Of a DNA stretch of 64,000 nt, positions 1 through 11,758 are shown one piece after another (position 1 is the first letter of the stretch; each line of letters opens with the position of its first letter). The notes under the pieces were generated by a model. That model was given only the letters and a program-made list of their open reading frames with translations, did no database searches and was not told the DNA's origin. This stretch comes from Zonotrichia leucophrys gambelii (lineage: Eukaryota > Chordata > Aves > Passeriformes > Passerellidae), in assembly GCF_028769735.1 (NCBI RefSeq), contig NC_088200.1, forward strand, positions 69,287,268 through 69,351,267, read 5' to 3'. Made by a program: the position numbers and the translations under genes.

Positions 1-3000
1 TAAAAACTTGTTTTAGAAAATCCACATAATTAATAAATTAAAGCGTTATTTTTGCTAGGCCTGCAATAAAATTTTGTTGAATTCTGTGGCAATCATCGTT
101 TAGCAGAGAGGAATCTGTGTACATAATAATTCCAAATATTTATGCTGGTTCTCTAGCAGGTTCCAGAGAGTTTTGCTGGGTTTTGGTAACAATTGGAAGG
201 CTTGATAATAAATTTTTGCTTTTTTTCCATTAACAATTAGAATGCTCTGTTTGCTGTTAAGGAAAATCACCTGCATACAGAGTGAGTTGGGGAATCTCAG
301 AATGACTGAAAATGTAGGCAAAATACAGTCCATTTGAAGTAAGCAGTTCATTTTCAGTGAGCAATCCATTTTCATCATTATGGTCATATAGTTAAATCAA
401 ACAAACAGCAGAGCAGAACTTCTGCACTGAAACTACTGGAATTTTAGAAAATGTTAATGAAAAAACATTCCAAAAATAGCTTAAAAAATGCATTTGAAGC
501 TAAAATTATGCAGTCAGTGTTTTCATTTATAAATCTATGCTCTTCCACCTCTAGAAATGGAGATAACTTGCATTTTTTTTGCTGTATCTCTGTATCATCT
601 GCAAAAATCAGGTTTCAGATTAGCACCACATAACATTGTCATTTTAAAACATGTGTTCTATAGGTATATTGTGTGCAGAGTTAAAAGTACTGTTCATAGT
701 GTCCGAAAGAACTTCAAACACCAGAATTCATTACTCCTGTAAGCAAGAAGTGCAAAGAAATCTGTAACCTTTAGGTTTTGAGAAAAGTGGAGTAGTACAG
801 TAAGAATGAGTAGTTGGATATTATCTTTTCCATACAAATGATACTGTCACACAATCTGCTTCACACACAGATGAATAAAGGAAAATTATTGTACGCTGAA
901 CACATTTTACTTATTTACTTATGACTAAAAATGTAATCACTCTACAGATGAACAGAAAGCATGGAAGATTTTGTGATGCTGCCTTGCAAAAGGTAACAAA
1001 CAGGCAACATATCAGTGTCTCAGAAATGAAGCTTTACCATCCGTACTGTTTTTTGAGGAACGTTGTGTTGAGGGCTAAGATGCTACTCTGCCTCAGTTGT
1101 AATGCACTTTAATTACTCATGGTGCAGATCCCAGACTGCTCCTCTATATTGAACAACCACCCAGTAGAGAAAATAGTGTCACTAAGTGAGGAGATAGTAT
1201 CGCTTGTTGTAGTTAGCAAGTGTTCACAAATGGATGTCTGAAAACAACAGGAAGAACTAGCATTGCTGAAAATAATGTCCAGAAAAAGAAGAAAAGAAAG
1301 AAAGATGGGGTAAATTATTGCCAGCACAATAACTACTTTGAATAACAAAGGAAAGCTGCTTCTCACGACTGCTGTGGCAATGCGAAGAGAATTCCAACTG
1401 ACTTGACAACTAACAAAGACTTTGGACTGATGCCTTTACCGTCTTCCCTTGACAAAAGCTAATGTCCTGGTTTGACCTTGTGTTTTTGAAGCAGGCTAGG
1501 CTCAAACAATGCATGGAATAATGCATGCCAATATTTTTGCAGAATCACTGGAGGAGGTATGAGGATAAAAAATAAATGAACTATTATAGAGCATTTCATA
1601 TGCTAATTAAAAACAATATAGCACCAGGTCTTATTCCCTAATAGACCTGAGCGTCCCCGAAGCAACAGAAGGACACTTACAGGCTTTACTGGCATTCTGA
1701 AAGGGAAACGAAACTTCTTCAGGCCCAGCTGGACTTCATGATTATCAAACCAAACTTCTGGAACAGGACACTGCCTACAGAGTTCACCATTTTGTAAACA
1801 GATGTAAATATGAGCTATTCCTTCTGGATGTTATTGCTCAGTCATCTGAAATATGACTTGTCCTCCAACAGGTTCTCCAGATCAGGTGTGCCAGGGTATC
1901 CAGCTATCAGGTTGGCAGACCTGGCCTGAACATTACCACCAGGGCAATATCATCTATTCTGTATCTCCTGCTTTACTAATGAGTCTTTCCACTCTTATCA
2001 AGACTCTTGACTGCTTTGAAATCCTTAGATCACTTTATCAAGAGAAGTGTGTTAGGCTAGATAGAGAAGTTTTCACTTCAAAAACATATTTTAGGCGTCT
2101 TCCGTGTCAGGGAAGAGAATTAGGAGCACCTTCACACCTTTTAAACATAGAAACATATTGAAGTTTCAAGTACTCATTAATGCAGAAAATGCAATCTCCT
2201 TTTATCAGCTTTTTCAATTGAACAGTTTTATACCAAATGAACTTATTTGATACCCTTTTTCCCAGACACAGAGAGATATTTAAATAAATAGTTCGTTAAC
2301 CTATTTTTAAAAGTCTGCAAAGCTGGAAAGAAGCCAGGAAGATTTTAATGCTGTATTTTAATTTTTATAGGATTCCAATATTTGCCAGTTTTCCATTTTG
2401 TTGCTTTATTATAACTCTTGAATCCTTACATGGCTTCAGAGCTTTAAAAAATATCAATAACAAATGCTTTTAAATCATTAATGGTTCTGAATTAGACTCA
2501 TTTACAAAAGCATAATTTTATAGAGTTAGATTGAAATTGTATGGTGGTAATTTCATACAGAATTGAAATCCTTATTGTCCTAAATTTTCTTCTCAAAAGT
2601 CAACAACCTGCTTATAAGAGGTGGATGGGAATTTAGAAATAAGGATGTTTTTACTTAAAGGCCCATAAAGTGTAAGCAATACAGAAATCTATGCTGTACT
2701 ATGCTACTAGAACTAAAATGTTCTTTCTACATCTGGGGCTTAGACAACCTCTAGCAAATTCTCAGCCTTTGACAAGACTAGAAACTATGTTATCAGATTA
2801 AAAGTGCAAGTTCCAGTCAAATTATGAACTTTGAATAGGAACTGAATGAAACAGATCACATAATCCAAACTGATATTTACCAAGGGTCAGAAATTCGTAT
2901 GGCTTTCAGAAAGGAAAAGAAAACAAAAGTGTATGGACTTTGGAAGCAAGATCAGGCTACATGGGATGATTACAGAACTGTTGTTTGCCACAGTAGGGAG

Positions 3001-3429
3001 AAAATTCATGTGGCCTAAACTTAATTTCAATCATTCTCACTTTAGTTCATGATAATACTGTGTAGGTTATATGGGAGCTCTTGTAAAACACTTGAAAGAC
3101 AATGAAGTCATCAATCAAAGCCAGGACGTGTTCCTGAAGGGCATGTCTTCTTAAGTTACTGTCTAGTGGACAAAGAGAAGGCAGTGGATGTAGGGTATTT
3201 TATTTTTAGGAGAGTTTTTAGTACAGACTCGGACATTTTCCTTCTGGACAAAATGTCGAGCATACAGGTGGACACATACACAATATAATGGTTGAAAAAT
3301 TGGATGAAGGATTGTGTTCAAAGAGCTGTAGTAAAGGGGGTAACTTTTGGCCATGGCCAGACACTGGTGGTGTTTTCAGGGCTCTCAGCATAGTGCTTTT
3401 ACGGGTTTTTTTATGTCAGATACCTGGAT
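1..3429. other. Intergenic, no gene seen
   Basis: AT-rich sequence. Only short ORFs without recognisable features, the longest 112 codons or less on either strand. No tRNA, rRNA or clear repeat family identified. Confidence 0.6.
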
Positions 3430-4235
3430 ATAAAAGTGAAATGCACTTTAAGTAAGTTTGCAGGCAATACTAAACTATGAGGAGAAATTGGTTGCCTTGA
3501 GGGTAGAGATGTCTTACAAAGAGAGATATTTAAAAGATTAGAGTGCTGTAAGATCACCAGCCGTATAAAATTTAACAGCATGTCTCACTTTGTACCTGGG
3601 AGAATGTAATGGAAAATGCATCTATAGACTGGGCAACCAGACTCTGAGGTGCAGCCCTGTAGAAAGGGATAGAGTAGGTTTGGTCAATGGTTGTTCTGAT
3701 GGGAGTCAATAATGTGCTCTAGCAGCCAAAAGGCCAACAGTATCTTGGGGTATGCCAAGTGCAGTAAGCTAACTGGCCAGAAGAAGTGATTGTCCCAATG
3801 TACTCAGCACTCGTGCAGCCTCATCTTGAGTATTGTATGCAGTTTTGGGTTCTCCAAAATTAAAACAAAATTACAATGTGTCCATAAGAGGGCAACAAAC
3901 ATGTTGAAAGGACTAGAGAGCAGCTGAGGATGTTAGGTTTGTCCAGCTTATTGAAGTGTAGGCTAAGACATTATCTCGTTGTTGTCTACACCTTTGACAT
4001 GAAGGAAATCAGAGTCTGAGATGCTGAATTCTTCTGTGTTGTGTGTGCTAAAAAGACTTGTGGGAATGGCTTTAAGCATCAGGGAAAGTTCAGATTGGAT
4101 ATGGATGAGTATCTTCCTCACAAAGAAGGTGGAAAGCACTAGAAATTGTCAAGGCTCCAAGCTTGATTTTCTTGAAATGGTCAGACATAACTTTTTGATA
4201 TATAAGCCTGTGATCTGTCCACAGAGCAGGTGACC
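3430..4235 (+). mobile_element. Old CR1 LINE fragment (3' half of ORF2 and tail region)
   Basis: Reading the plus strand at 3445-3480 gives TLSKFAGNTKL followed by a stop, a decayed form of the CR1 reverse transcriptase catalytic stretch (FADDTKL in intact copies). Further on, the CR1-typical CGCACTCGTGCAGCC-like and CTTGAGTATTGTATGCAGTTTTGGG segments occur in order around 3805-3850, then the 'attggatatggatgagtatct' region at about 4095-4115. There are many stops and indels. It is inactive. Confidence 0.7.
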
Positions 4236-5408
4236 AAAGAATTTATTTATGCTGCTGCTCAGCAGTAGCCAATCATTTTATTTAGACTGTGCATTGCTGA
4301 TGTCCTTTCATAACTAAATGTTTCTTCTGCTGCAGAGTCCAGCCCTACACTTCACTTGGAGCTTAGCAGTGCTACCTGTTACAAGTCTCCAAGTCATAAT
4401 GCATCTGTGAAGATCTCTTCATCCTGCAGAATCTAAGTACACAGCACTGTCAATGGGTTTCAATTTTTTTCTTGTGTTGTCAAATTGATTGTGCAGGCAT
4501 AGAAGGTGTGTCCTGGCCATTTGGACAGAGGGAAGTCAGTGAGAGATTCTTGACATTCCTAGTATGTACTAAGTTCGGCCATATTATGGCTGTTTCTTCT
4601 TCTTCCGTTTTCTGATAAAAGCCTACTAATAATTTCTCCTGTACCTTACATTCATCACCTGTAGTGTAACGTTCAATATCCCACAGCTCTCAGCAGTGCT
4701 AGGAAATTATTGTTATCTGCAAACTTCTCTAAGGTTCTTGAATGTAAGATGCAATGGAAGAGTGACACAGAAGTTAGAGGAGGGAAGTCCTCTGGATAAA
4801 AGTTTTACTTTAAAACATTACAGTGATTATTACTTTATCTGCCTTGCAGAAAAACAATTTAATAATTTCCATAGGAGAATGCATTGATGTGTGCGAACAC
4901 TCAAAAGTGAGGAATTCCCTTTCAACTACATATTTCTGCTTATTAGTTAGTAATCCTTTAATGCTGGTGGTGTTACTACTTTGAAGAACAAGTGCCTACA
5001 GGCAGATGTCATAACTTGAAAAGAAGTGTCAAGGGACTCAGCAATTTCTGAAGACAAGTGAATTCAAAGAGGAGAAGAGAAGGATTTGATTTAGGACACA
5101 CATATCAAATGTGGCTGTTCATAATTCTATTTATGTTAGTAGGACTAATGTGCTTCAGCTTGCCAGCTGTATTTAAAAGTAACAAAACACATTGCTCACT
5201 CTCAAAACATGTACATCCTTTCCCTGTGAGCTGCAAAAGCAGCACTTGGACAGAGAGCAGCAGACCACAGGAACAGGGAAATGAGGAACATCTGGATAAG
5301 ACATAATTGCAAAGTTAAGCAGCTTCCAGTCTATTATTCTCATGCAGTGGGCAGAGAAACTGTGGTATTAGTGGTAGAAAGCTGGCATCTTTTCTGTTTG
5401 GCCAGGTA
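4236..5408. other. Intergenic, between the CR1 copy and the provirus
   Basis: No feature recognised apart from a short ORF with a hydrophobic segment at 5058-5306 (MWLFIILFMLVGLMCF) that has no supporting context. Confidence 0.55.
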
Positions 5409-6125
5409 TCATAGTTTAACCCCAGCCAGCAACTAAGAATCACACATCCATTTGATCTCTCCTCTCTCCTCCAGAGGGAAGGGCAGCCAAAGGAAAAAAA
5501 ATAAACTTCATAGCTTCATATAAGAACATTTAATTATTGAAACAAAATAAAATTTAATAATACTCCTAATTACAAAAATAATATTAATGACAAAAATAGC
5601 AGTAATACTAATACTTCTAATAAAAAATAATAATTCTAATAACAAAATAATAATGCTAATGACAAAAATAGCAGAAATTACAATAATAGTAATGATAACA
5701 ATAGCAATAATAATAATTTTAATGAAAAGGAAAGAGTAAAACTCAAGAGAAAGAAGTGATGCACAATACAATTGTTCACTACCCGCAACAGTAGTGATGC
5801 CTAACCCAGAAAGCACTTGGCCCCTTTCCACATAACTCTCCCTCATTTATATACTGGACATGGTGTTCTATGGTATGGAATATCTTTTTGGCCAGATCAG
5901 GTCAGCTATCCTGTCCATGGTCCCTTCCAGCTTCTTGGGCACCTGCTCACTGGCAGAGAATAGGACACTGAAAAGTTGTAGACTCAGAGTAAACATTGCT
6001 CAGCAATAGCCAAAAGCATTGCTGTGTTATCAACATTATTCTCATACTGATTTCAAAGCATGTGTCAGCATGTACCAGTTACTAAGATGAAAATCAAGTC
6101 CATCACAGCCAAAACAAGGATAGTA
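5409..6125 (-). repeat. 3' LTR of the provirus
   Basis: It begins on the plus strand with TAGTTTAACCCCAGCCAGC and ends near the AGTTACTAAGATG stretch. Segments shared with the LTR at 11.1-11.8 kb include 'gtgttatcaacattattctc', 'ggtcagctatcctg' and 'cctgctcactggcagag'. A minus-strand TATA-like sequence (TATATAAATG) lies near 5850. A 160 bp AAT/AC-rich tract is at 5540-5720. Confidence 0.8.
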
Positions 6126-6539
6126 TCCACCCCTGATTCCATACAATTCACTTCATACCAGGTCCAACACTTCCTAATAACACATCACCTTTTTGTCTCT
6201 TGGTATTTATACACACAGATATAATTTCCTTAGTCTATGGATCATCCCCATAAAAGTCCAATTAGTTAATTTCGACCATGACCTTGGACTCAATCTGTCA
6301 AAGCTGCCTAGGTCAGTATACAGATGATGTTTGGGCTGTATTTCCACCCTGGGGCAGGTGATTTCAGCTGTACTAGACACCCCTCTAAGTGAAGGCTGTG
6401 ATCTTCACTCTGCCACCAAAGGGATTGAGAAAGATGCATCATCAATTTAAATTTTGGTACCACTGGGTTACCTTTACCTTTAGCAGTTCTTATGTTTCAG
6501 TTCCAGCATGTCTGGTATGGCCATAGTCAGTGATGGCAT
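6126..6539 (-). mobile_element. Distal internal segment of the provirus
   Basis: This sequence lies between the CR1 3' end and the 3' LTR. It should be the last internal part of the provirus (end of pol or untranslated leader to the polypurine tract). I see no recognisable motif or long ORF; the assignment rests on position. Confidence 0.4.
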
Positions 6540-8890
6540 GAATCACAGAATGACAGAATCACAGAATCATGGAATCACAGAATCACAGAGTGGGTAGTGA
6601 TGGAAGGGACCACAGTGGGTCATCTGGTCCAAGGGCCCTGTGCAAGCAGGACATTTCTAGAGCACATGGCACAGGATTGTGTCCAGACAGTTCTTGAATA
6701 TCTCCAGAGAGGGAGATTCCACAACCTCTTTGGGTAACCAGTTGAATTACGCGTCACCCACACTGTAAAGAAGTTCTTCCTCATATTCAGGTGGAACTTC
6801 CTGTACATCCTTTTCTGCCTGTTGCCTCTTGTCTTATTGCTTGGTAACACCAAGAAGAGGCTATGTCCATCTTCTTGACACCCTTCCTTCACATACTGAC
6901 AGACAATGATGTGGCCCCTCTCAGTCATCGCTTCTTGACATTGAACAGGCCCAAGGCCCAGCTTCCTCAGCCTTTCCTCATAAGAAAAAGGCTCTAGTCC
7001 CTTAATCATCTTCAGAGTTCTCTGCTGGACACACTCCAGGAACTCGATGTTTCTCTTGTACTGAAGTACTCAGAACTGGACAGAGCACTCCAGATGTGGC
7101 CTCACTAAGGCCAAGATGAGAGGCAGGATCACCTCTCTTGACCTGCTGGCCATGCTCTTCCTAATTGCACTCCAGGTTATCACTGGCCTTGGCCACCAGG
7201 GCACTGCTGCCTCATGGAGCGCTTGTTGCCCACCGGGACCCCCAGCTCCTTCTCCACAGAGCTGCTTCCCAGCAGGTCACCCCCAGGCTGTGCTGGTGCC
7301 TGGGGCTGTTCCTCCCCAGCTGCAGGACCCTGTGCTTGCCTTGGCTGAATTTCAGCAGGTTCCTCTGTGCCCATCTCTCCAGGCTGCTGAGGTCCCTCTG
7401 AAGGGCTGCACAGCCCTCTGGGCTATCGGCCACTGCTCCCAGCTTTGTGCTGTCAGTGAAATTGCTGAGGAGGCCTCTGGCCCTTCGACTGGGCCCAGTA
7501 TCAAACCTTGGGAGATACCACCACTGACAAGCCTCCAACTAGAGCTTGTGCCACTGATTGTGACTCTGGGATCTGCCGTTCAGCCAGTTCTCAATTCACC
7601 TCCCTGTCCATTCATCCACTCTCCCTGAGCCCCTGAACTTGCCTATGAGGACATTGTTAGAGACAGTGTCAAAAGCCTTGGAGTTGCTGCTCTCCTCTCA
7701 TCCCTCCATGCAGTTGTTTCATTGTGGAAGGCAATGAGGTTGGTCAAGCATGATTTGCCTTTAATGAATCCATGCTGACTACTCCTGATCACCTTCTTTT
7801 CTTCCCTGTGATAGAAGTGGCCTCCAGAATGAGGTGCTCCATCACCTTTCCAGGGATGAGGTGAGGCTGACTGGCTGATAGTGCCCTGCATCCTCCTTTT
7901 CACTTTATTTGAAAACTGGGGTGACATTTGCTTTCTTCAGTCCTCAGGCACTAGTCCTGATCTCTATGACCTTTCAAAGTTAAGGAAGCAGAGATATGAT
8001 GTCCATCAGCTGTCTCAGCACTCCTGTGTTCATCCTGCACATAGGACTTGTAGATGGCAAGTTTCCTTTGGTGTTCTCCAAACCAACCCTCTTGACCAAG
8101 GAAAATTCTTCCAGTATCTTTTTTACCTTGGTCTCCTAGGTCAGAGATCCCTGCAGGCTGGTATTGCTAATTGTGACTGTCTGAGACAGCCAGGACACAG
8201 CTTTGACCCAGCTGGCCAAGGAAACAAAACAACCTTCACCAGTGTCCAATAACCAAATCACTTTTGGCAAACAATCTCCATAACACATTCCACATGTGCA
8301 AAATAAGAGGAGCACTGAATAGGGGTAAGAACTGTTTCCTCTTCTTCTCTGAGGTTCTCACTGCCTTCCCTAGGAAAAATCCTGGAAGAGAGAATTATGT
8401 CTCTCTCTGTTCAAAGAATGTGAATAGCACAGCCAGTGAAGACCAAAACAAAGCTGTCATTCTACTCTGCTTTCTCCACATCCTGTTACCATGGTCCCCT
8501 AGGCCCACATTATCCTTTGTTTTCCTTCTGTTATTGATATATTTGAAAAAGCCTTTCTTGTTGTTCTTGACATCCTTGGTCAGATTTAATTCTGTGTGGG
8601 CCTTGGCCTTCCTTGTCTCATTTCTACTTAGTCTGACAGCCTCTCAACATTATTTCTAAGTGGCATGACCTTACTTCTACCTTCTGTGTGTTTTGTGCTT
8701 ATACTTGAGTAATGACATGAGTTCTTTATTCATCCATGCAGATGTCCCACTCCTTTGCCTAATTTCTTGCTAATCACGATGTATCATTCTTGAGCCTGAG
8801 GAAGCCATCCTTGCATAACAAACTGTCTTGGACCTTCTTTCCCCCCAAGGCCACATTAATCTTCTTTTAGTCTCCATTCTCTGTTTTACT
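6540..8890 (-). mobile_element. CR1 LINE, 5'-truncated, minus orientation
   Basis: The minus strand carries ORF2 reverse transcriptase pieces in order: KNNKK-like and QKENKG near 8.55 kb; KKVIRSSQHGFIKGKSCLTN near 7.8 kb; STKLGAVADSPEGCAALQRD near 7.45 kb; and LLKFSQGKHRVLQLGRNSP near 7.3 kb. The 3' untranslated region (7.0-6.6 kb) and a terminal octamer-type run of CTGTGATT/CATGATT repeats (6540-6592) mark the intact 3' end. Stops and frameshifts break the ORF, and the catalytic FADD stretch lies in a damaged part near 7.46 kb. The 5' limit is approximate. Confidence 0.85.
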
Positions 8891-9269
8891 TTTACACTTA
8901 AAGCCCCATATAGGGGCTTTTTACCCCTTAAAAGCCCCATATAGGGCTTTTACAAGGTAAGCAGGTCCTGTTGATCCCCCGTTGGCTCTCCAGTCAGCAA
9001 ACCAGCCTATGGGGGGGAACCATGGAGTCTCCATTGCAGAAATCCTCTGACTAGTGCACTTTTGTGGCAGCAATTGGCACCAGCTGTTTTTCAGCAACCC
9101 CACAACAGAAAGGTCCTTCAAGAGACTAGTCAAGGTAGACAGCTCCCTAACTTCCTTCATCTTCAGGGCAGCTATACCAGAGACCAGTTGTTATCCTTTT
9201 GGGTCCTTGAAATACCCTCTCCTGAAGTAGTTTACTTCAAAGATGCCTCTCAGGCATCATAATAAGGTG
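8891..9269 (-). pseudogene. Provirus protease-to-RT linker remnant
   Basis: The minus strand holds YFKDPKG near 9205 and a following open piece (9160-8921) with LSTLTSLLKDLSVVGLLK. These fit the segment between protease and reverse transcriptase in avian ERVL elements. Continuity is lost at about 8.89 kb, where CR1 sequence takes over. Confidence 0.45.
8903..8950. repeat. Duplicated near-palindrome at the provirus/CR1 boundary
   Basis: The motif AAAGCCCCATATAGGGGCTT occurs twice, about 26 bp apart (the second copy has one G fewer). Each copy is itself close to a perfect inverted repeat. Confidence 0.85.
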
Positions 9270-9415
9270 CTTTTTCCACTCAGTCTCAGTCAGACTGACG
9301 TCAGCCTCCAATACAGTAGCTGCTGGGATTCCCCTGCCACTCCAGAAACACAAATGGATTCTTTCCCTGCATAGTGTGTGGTTTTAAGGGTACATTGTGC
9401 ACTGGTGTCTACTAG
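9270..9415 (-). pseudogene. Remnant retroviral aspartyl protease
   Basis: The minus strand from 9412 reads VDTSAQCTL, aligned with the D-T/S-G active-site motif of retroviral proteases but with Ser in place of Gly, then an ICVSGVAGESQQL stretch typical of the family. It is followed within 150 bp by stops and frame changes. Non-functional. Confidence 0.6.
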
Positions 9416-9439
9416 AGATCCCCATGGGGCTGATGGGCC

Positions 9440-10560
9440 AGGTCATGAGATCCACAGAGTCCAGTAAACCATGTCCCACTCCTCCAACTGACAGGGGTCA
9501 AAGGAATCATAGGATTCCTCACTTAGTTGTAAAAACAGACTAGAATTCCTTTCCATGTGATATTGAGGAAGATCAATCCTTCCACTTTGCAAAGGAGCTA
9601 GTAACTGAAGACTGGACAACAAGGTTTCTGGAAGAGCCTTCATTTGTGATTGTTTTCCCTTCCAGGTACCCATGCCTCTAGGGTTGTAGTAGATTTTCCA
9701 CCCCACTTAATCATGTGTTCTCCATATACACATAGTACTCCATGGTGTGTGTTTTCTATAAACTCCCTTTCGATCAAAAGAAGTCTTCCTGTTAATAGCT
9801 TAGATACTGGTCCACCCATGGTTCATGTGCACTGGACTTGGTCTGTCTCTGTGGGTAATTGCACGTTTCTTGCAAGCAGATGTGTAATCTCTAGCACAGC
9901 TAATTCCCTGAGGCATGGGATACCTCTTCCAACTGTGGTCCACTTGCCAGGATGTCACATAACATCTTCTTTGTTGGGATACTTCACATTTAACAGGAGT
10001 CACCTTCAGAGAGTCTGAGGACTTAAGTCCCTTTTCCAATCACATTGTCAATGCCCATTTTCCTAGAAGGTGATACAGCTACTTGACTTCCCTAACCTTT
10101 TATTTCAGGCTACTGGCCCCACAATGCCAGCATCCAAGCAGCCAGGTAACAGTGTGCTCATACTGGACAATAGCTGAAACCTTTTTATACACAACACAGC
10201 TCACTTGGGGAGCGGGATCGAGTGGTGACCTCTTGTTCTGCCTCTTCTTTCTGCCCTTGTGGTGTCCCTGCTTTGTGCTCCTGTAGTAAACAACCTGCCT
10301 TTCCTGTCCATTTCTTTGTATGTACAGGGGCAACTGATACAGGCATGGGTTTGTTCTCTGGTTCAGCTGCATCACCCATCTCTGTGGTATCAGTAGCTGT
10401 AGTACCTGTTGCTGGGGTTTGAGGAGATCGTGCGTGTCACAGGGGTCTGAGTACAAGCAGTGCCTGTTGCTAGAATTTGAGCAGCAGCATTGCTTGTCCC
10501 ATGGTTTGGAGTAGACACAAACAGTTGCTTACCCTACACAAGATCTGAGCCACATTCATG
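9440..10560 (-). pseudogene. Remnant gag-like region of the provirus
   Basis: Minus-strand open pieces at 10456-10100, 10039-9800 and 9706-9443 lie in different frames. They include a Gln-rich stretch, a basic stretch (KGRKKRQNKRS near 10240) and a CX2C pair (GCWHCGA near 10125) that may be a broken CCHC zinc knuckle. The last piece ends a few codons before the protease-like sequence, the position expected for gag. No intact protein is encoded. Confidence 0.5.
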
Positions 10561-11074
10561 GCTCCTAGCAGTAGCACCGTGCTGGTTTGAATTTTAAAAT
10601 TCTCAAATGCTATAGCATTTGACTTAGAGAAGAAGGAGAAAATGTGTGAAGGTGCCTTCTCCGTAGATTGGTTCTTGGAGAAAAGGTAAGATGTGCAACA
10701 TTAGGTTTCCAAAAGATGATTCCTGTAGTACAGACATGACAACAACACTCAGTACAATACCAGATTAATTTCAAGACCACTGATTCTGTAATATCATAAG
10801 CCAGTGTTAGAGTACAACAACTAAGTAAACTTTAGTCCAACTCTTGGAGATTATAAACAGGAGGTTATGACAAGAACATATACTGCAAGTAGCTGTTACA
10901 TAAAAGAATGCTGAGAACAAATGCAACAACTCTGAGAGTGAAAGAGGTTAATATTGTAACCAGCTATTAAACTAATACAACTAATGCTTATAATAAATCT
11001 GTTCGAATATGTTCTGGTCAGATCTCCCATTATCTCAATGCTTTGTGCCCCTCATTGGGCACAAAACAAGAATG

Positions 11075-11758
11075 TGTTGGTTTAACCCCGCCAGCAACTA
11101 AGTACCTTCCATTCACTCACTCACTCACTCACTCACTCACTCACTCACTCACTCACTCACACACACACACTCACTCACTCACACACTCACTCACTCACTC
11201 ACTCACTCACTCACTCACTCACTCCCTCCCTGTGCCTCCCCTCTGGTGGGTTACGGAGAATTGGTAACAGGTAAAAAACATGGTTTGAAATAAGAAAAGT
11301 TTAGTAATTGAAAAGACATAAAATATAGTAATACTGCTATTAATACTAATATTAATATTAATACAAATAGCAATGAAAAGGAAGAAGGGAAAGAGGGATA
11401 AAATCCTAGAGAAAAAGGCAATGCACAAATCTTCACCACTCACTGACTGATACCCAGCCTTTCCCTAAGCAGCAATCACTTCCTTACAGCCAGCTCCTTC
11501 TGGTTTATAATACTGAACGTGGCACTCTGTGTTGGGTAAGTTCAGGTCAGCTGTCCTGGCTGTTCTCCCTACCAGCTTCTCGTGCACCTACTCACTGGCA
11601 GAGCATGGGCAAACTGAGCAGTCCTTGATTTAGGGTAAGCACTACCTAGCAAAAGCCAAAACATCAGTGTGTTATCAACATTATTCTCATACTGAATCCA
11701 AACCACAGCATTGTACCAGCTACTAGGAAAAAAAGCAAGGCTGTACTGTGGGGTCTAT
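11075..11758 (-). repeat. 5' LTR of the provirus
   Basis: It starts TGTTGGTTTAACCCCGCCAG on the plus strand. It matches the 5.4-6.1 kb LTR over 'gtgttatcaacattattctc', 'caggtcagctgtcctg' and 'ctactcactggcagagca'. It contains a large CACT microsatellite (11113-11225) and only a short AAT tract, the reverse of its partner. Confidence 0.8.
11113..11225. repeat. (CACT)n microsatellite inside the 5' LTR
   Basis: About 110 bp of CACT units, interrupted by a CA run near 11160 and one CACA near 11181. It sits exactly where the partner LTR has a short CTCTCCTCTC stretch, so it grew after the two LTRs separated. Confidence 0.95.

Larger units (their letters stand above)
5409..11758 (-). mobile_element. 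Decayed ERVL-like provirus, minus orientation, with nested CR1
   Basis: Two related LTR sequences in the same orientation (5409-6125 and 11075-11758) bracket about 5 kb. The right-hand one is the 5' LTR. Internal gag-like and protease-like fragments are read on the minus strand from about 10.56 to 8.9 kb. The central part of pol is missing and a CR1 occupies 6.54-8.89 kb. All reading frames carry stops. The sequence GGTA occurs just outside both ends and could be a target-site duplication, but the LTR termini are too worn to be sure. The class III (ERVL) label is by resemblance of the protease and LTR to avian ERVL and is an inference. Confidence 0.75.

Noticed and set aside
1853..2161. 102-codon plus-strand ORF
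   Set aside because: No recognisable domain, no splice or promoter context, and length within chance for the window.
5058..5306. Short ORF with a hydrophobic segment that could pass for a membrane peptide
   Set aside because: An isolated 82-codon frame in intergenic DNA; hydrophobic runs arise easily from T-rich sequence.
7116..7628. 170-codon plus-strand ORF
   Set aside because: It is antisense to the CR1 reverse transcriptase region, which accounts for the sequence on the minus strand.
11050..11068. Palindrome GTGCCCCTCATTGGGCAC next to the 5' LTR as a primer-binding site
   Set aside because: It is not positioned directly after the LTR end and does not start with the TGG expected for a tRNA primer-binding site.
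11043..11267. Plus-strand ORF rich in Ser, Leu, Thr and His
   Set aside because: It is the translation of the CACT microsatellite inside the LTR, not a protein.
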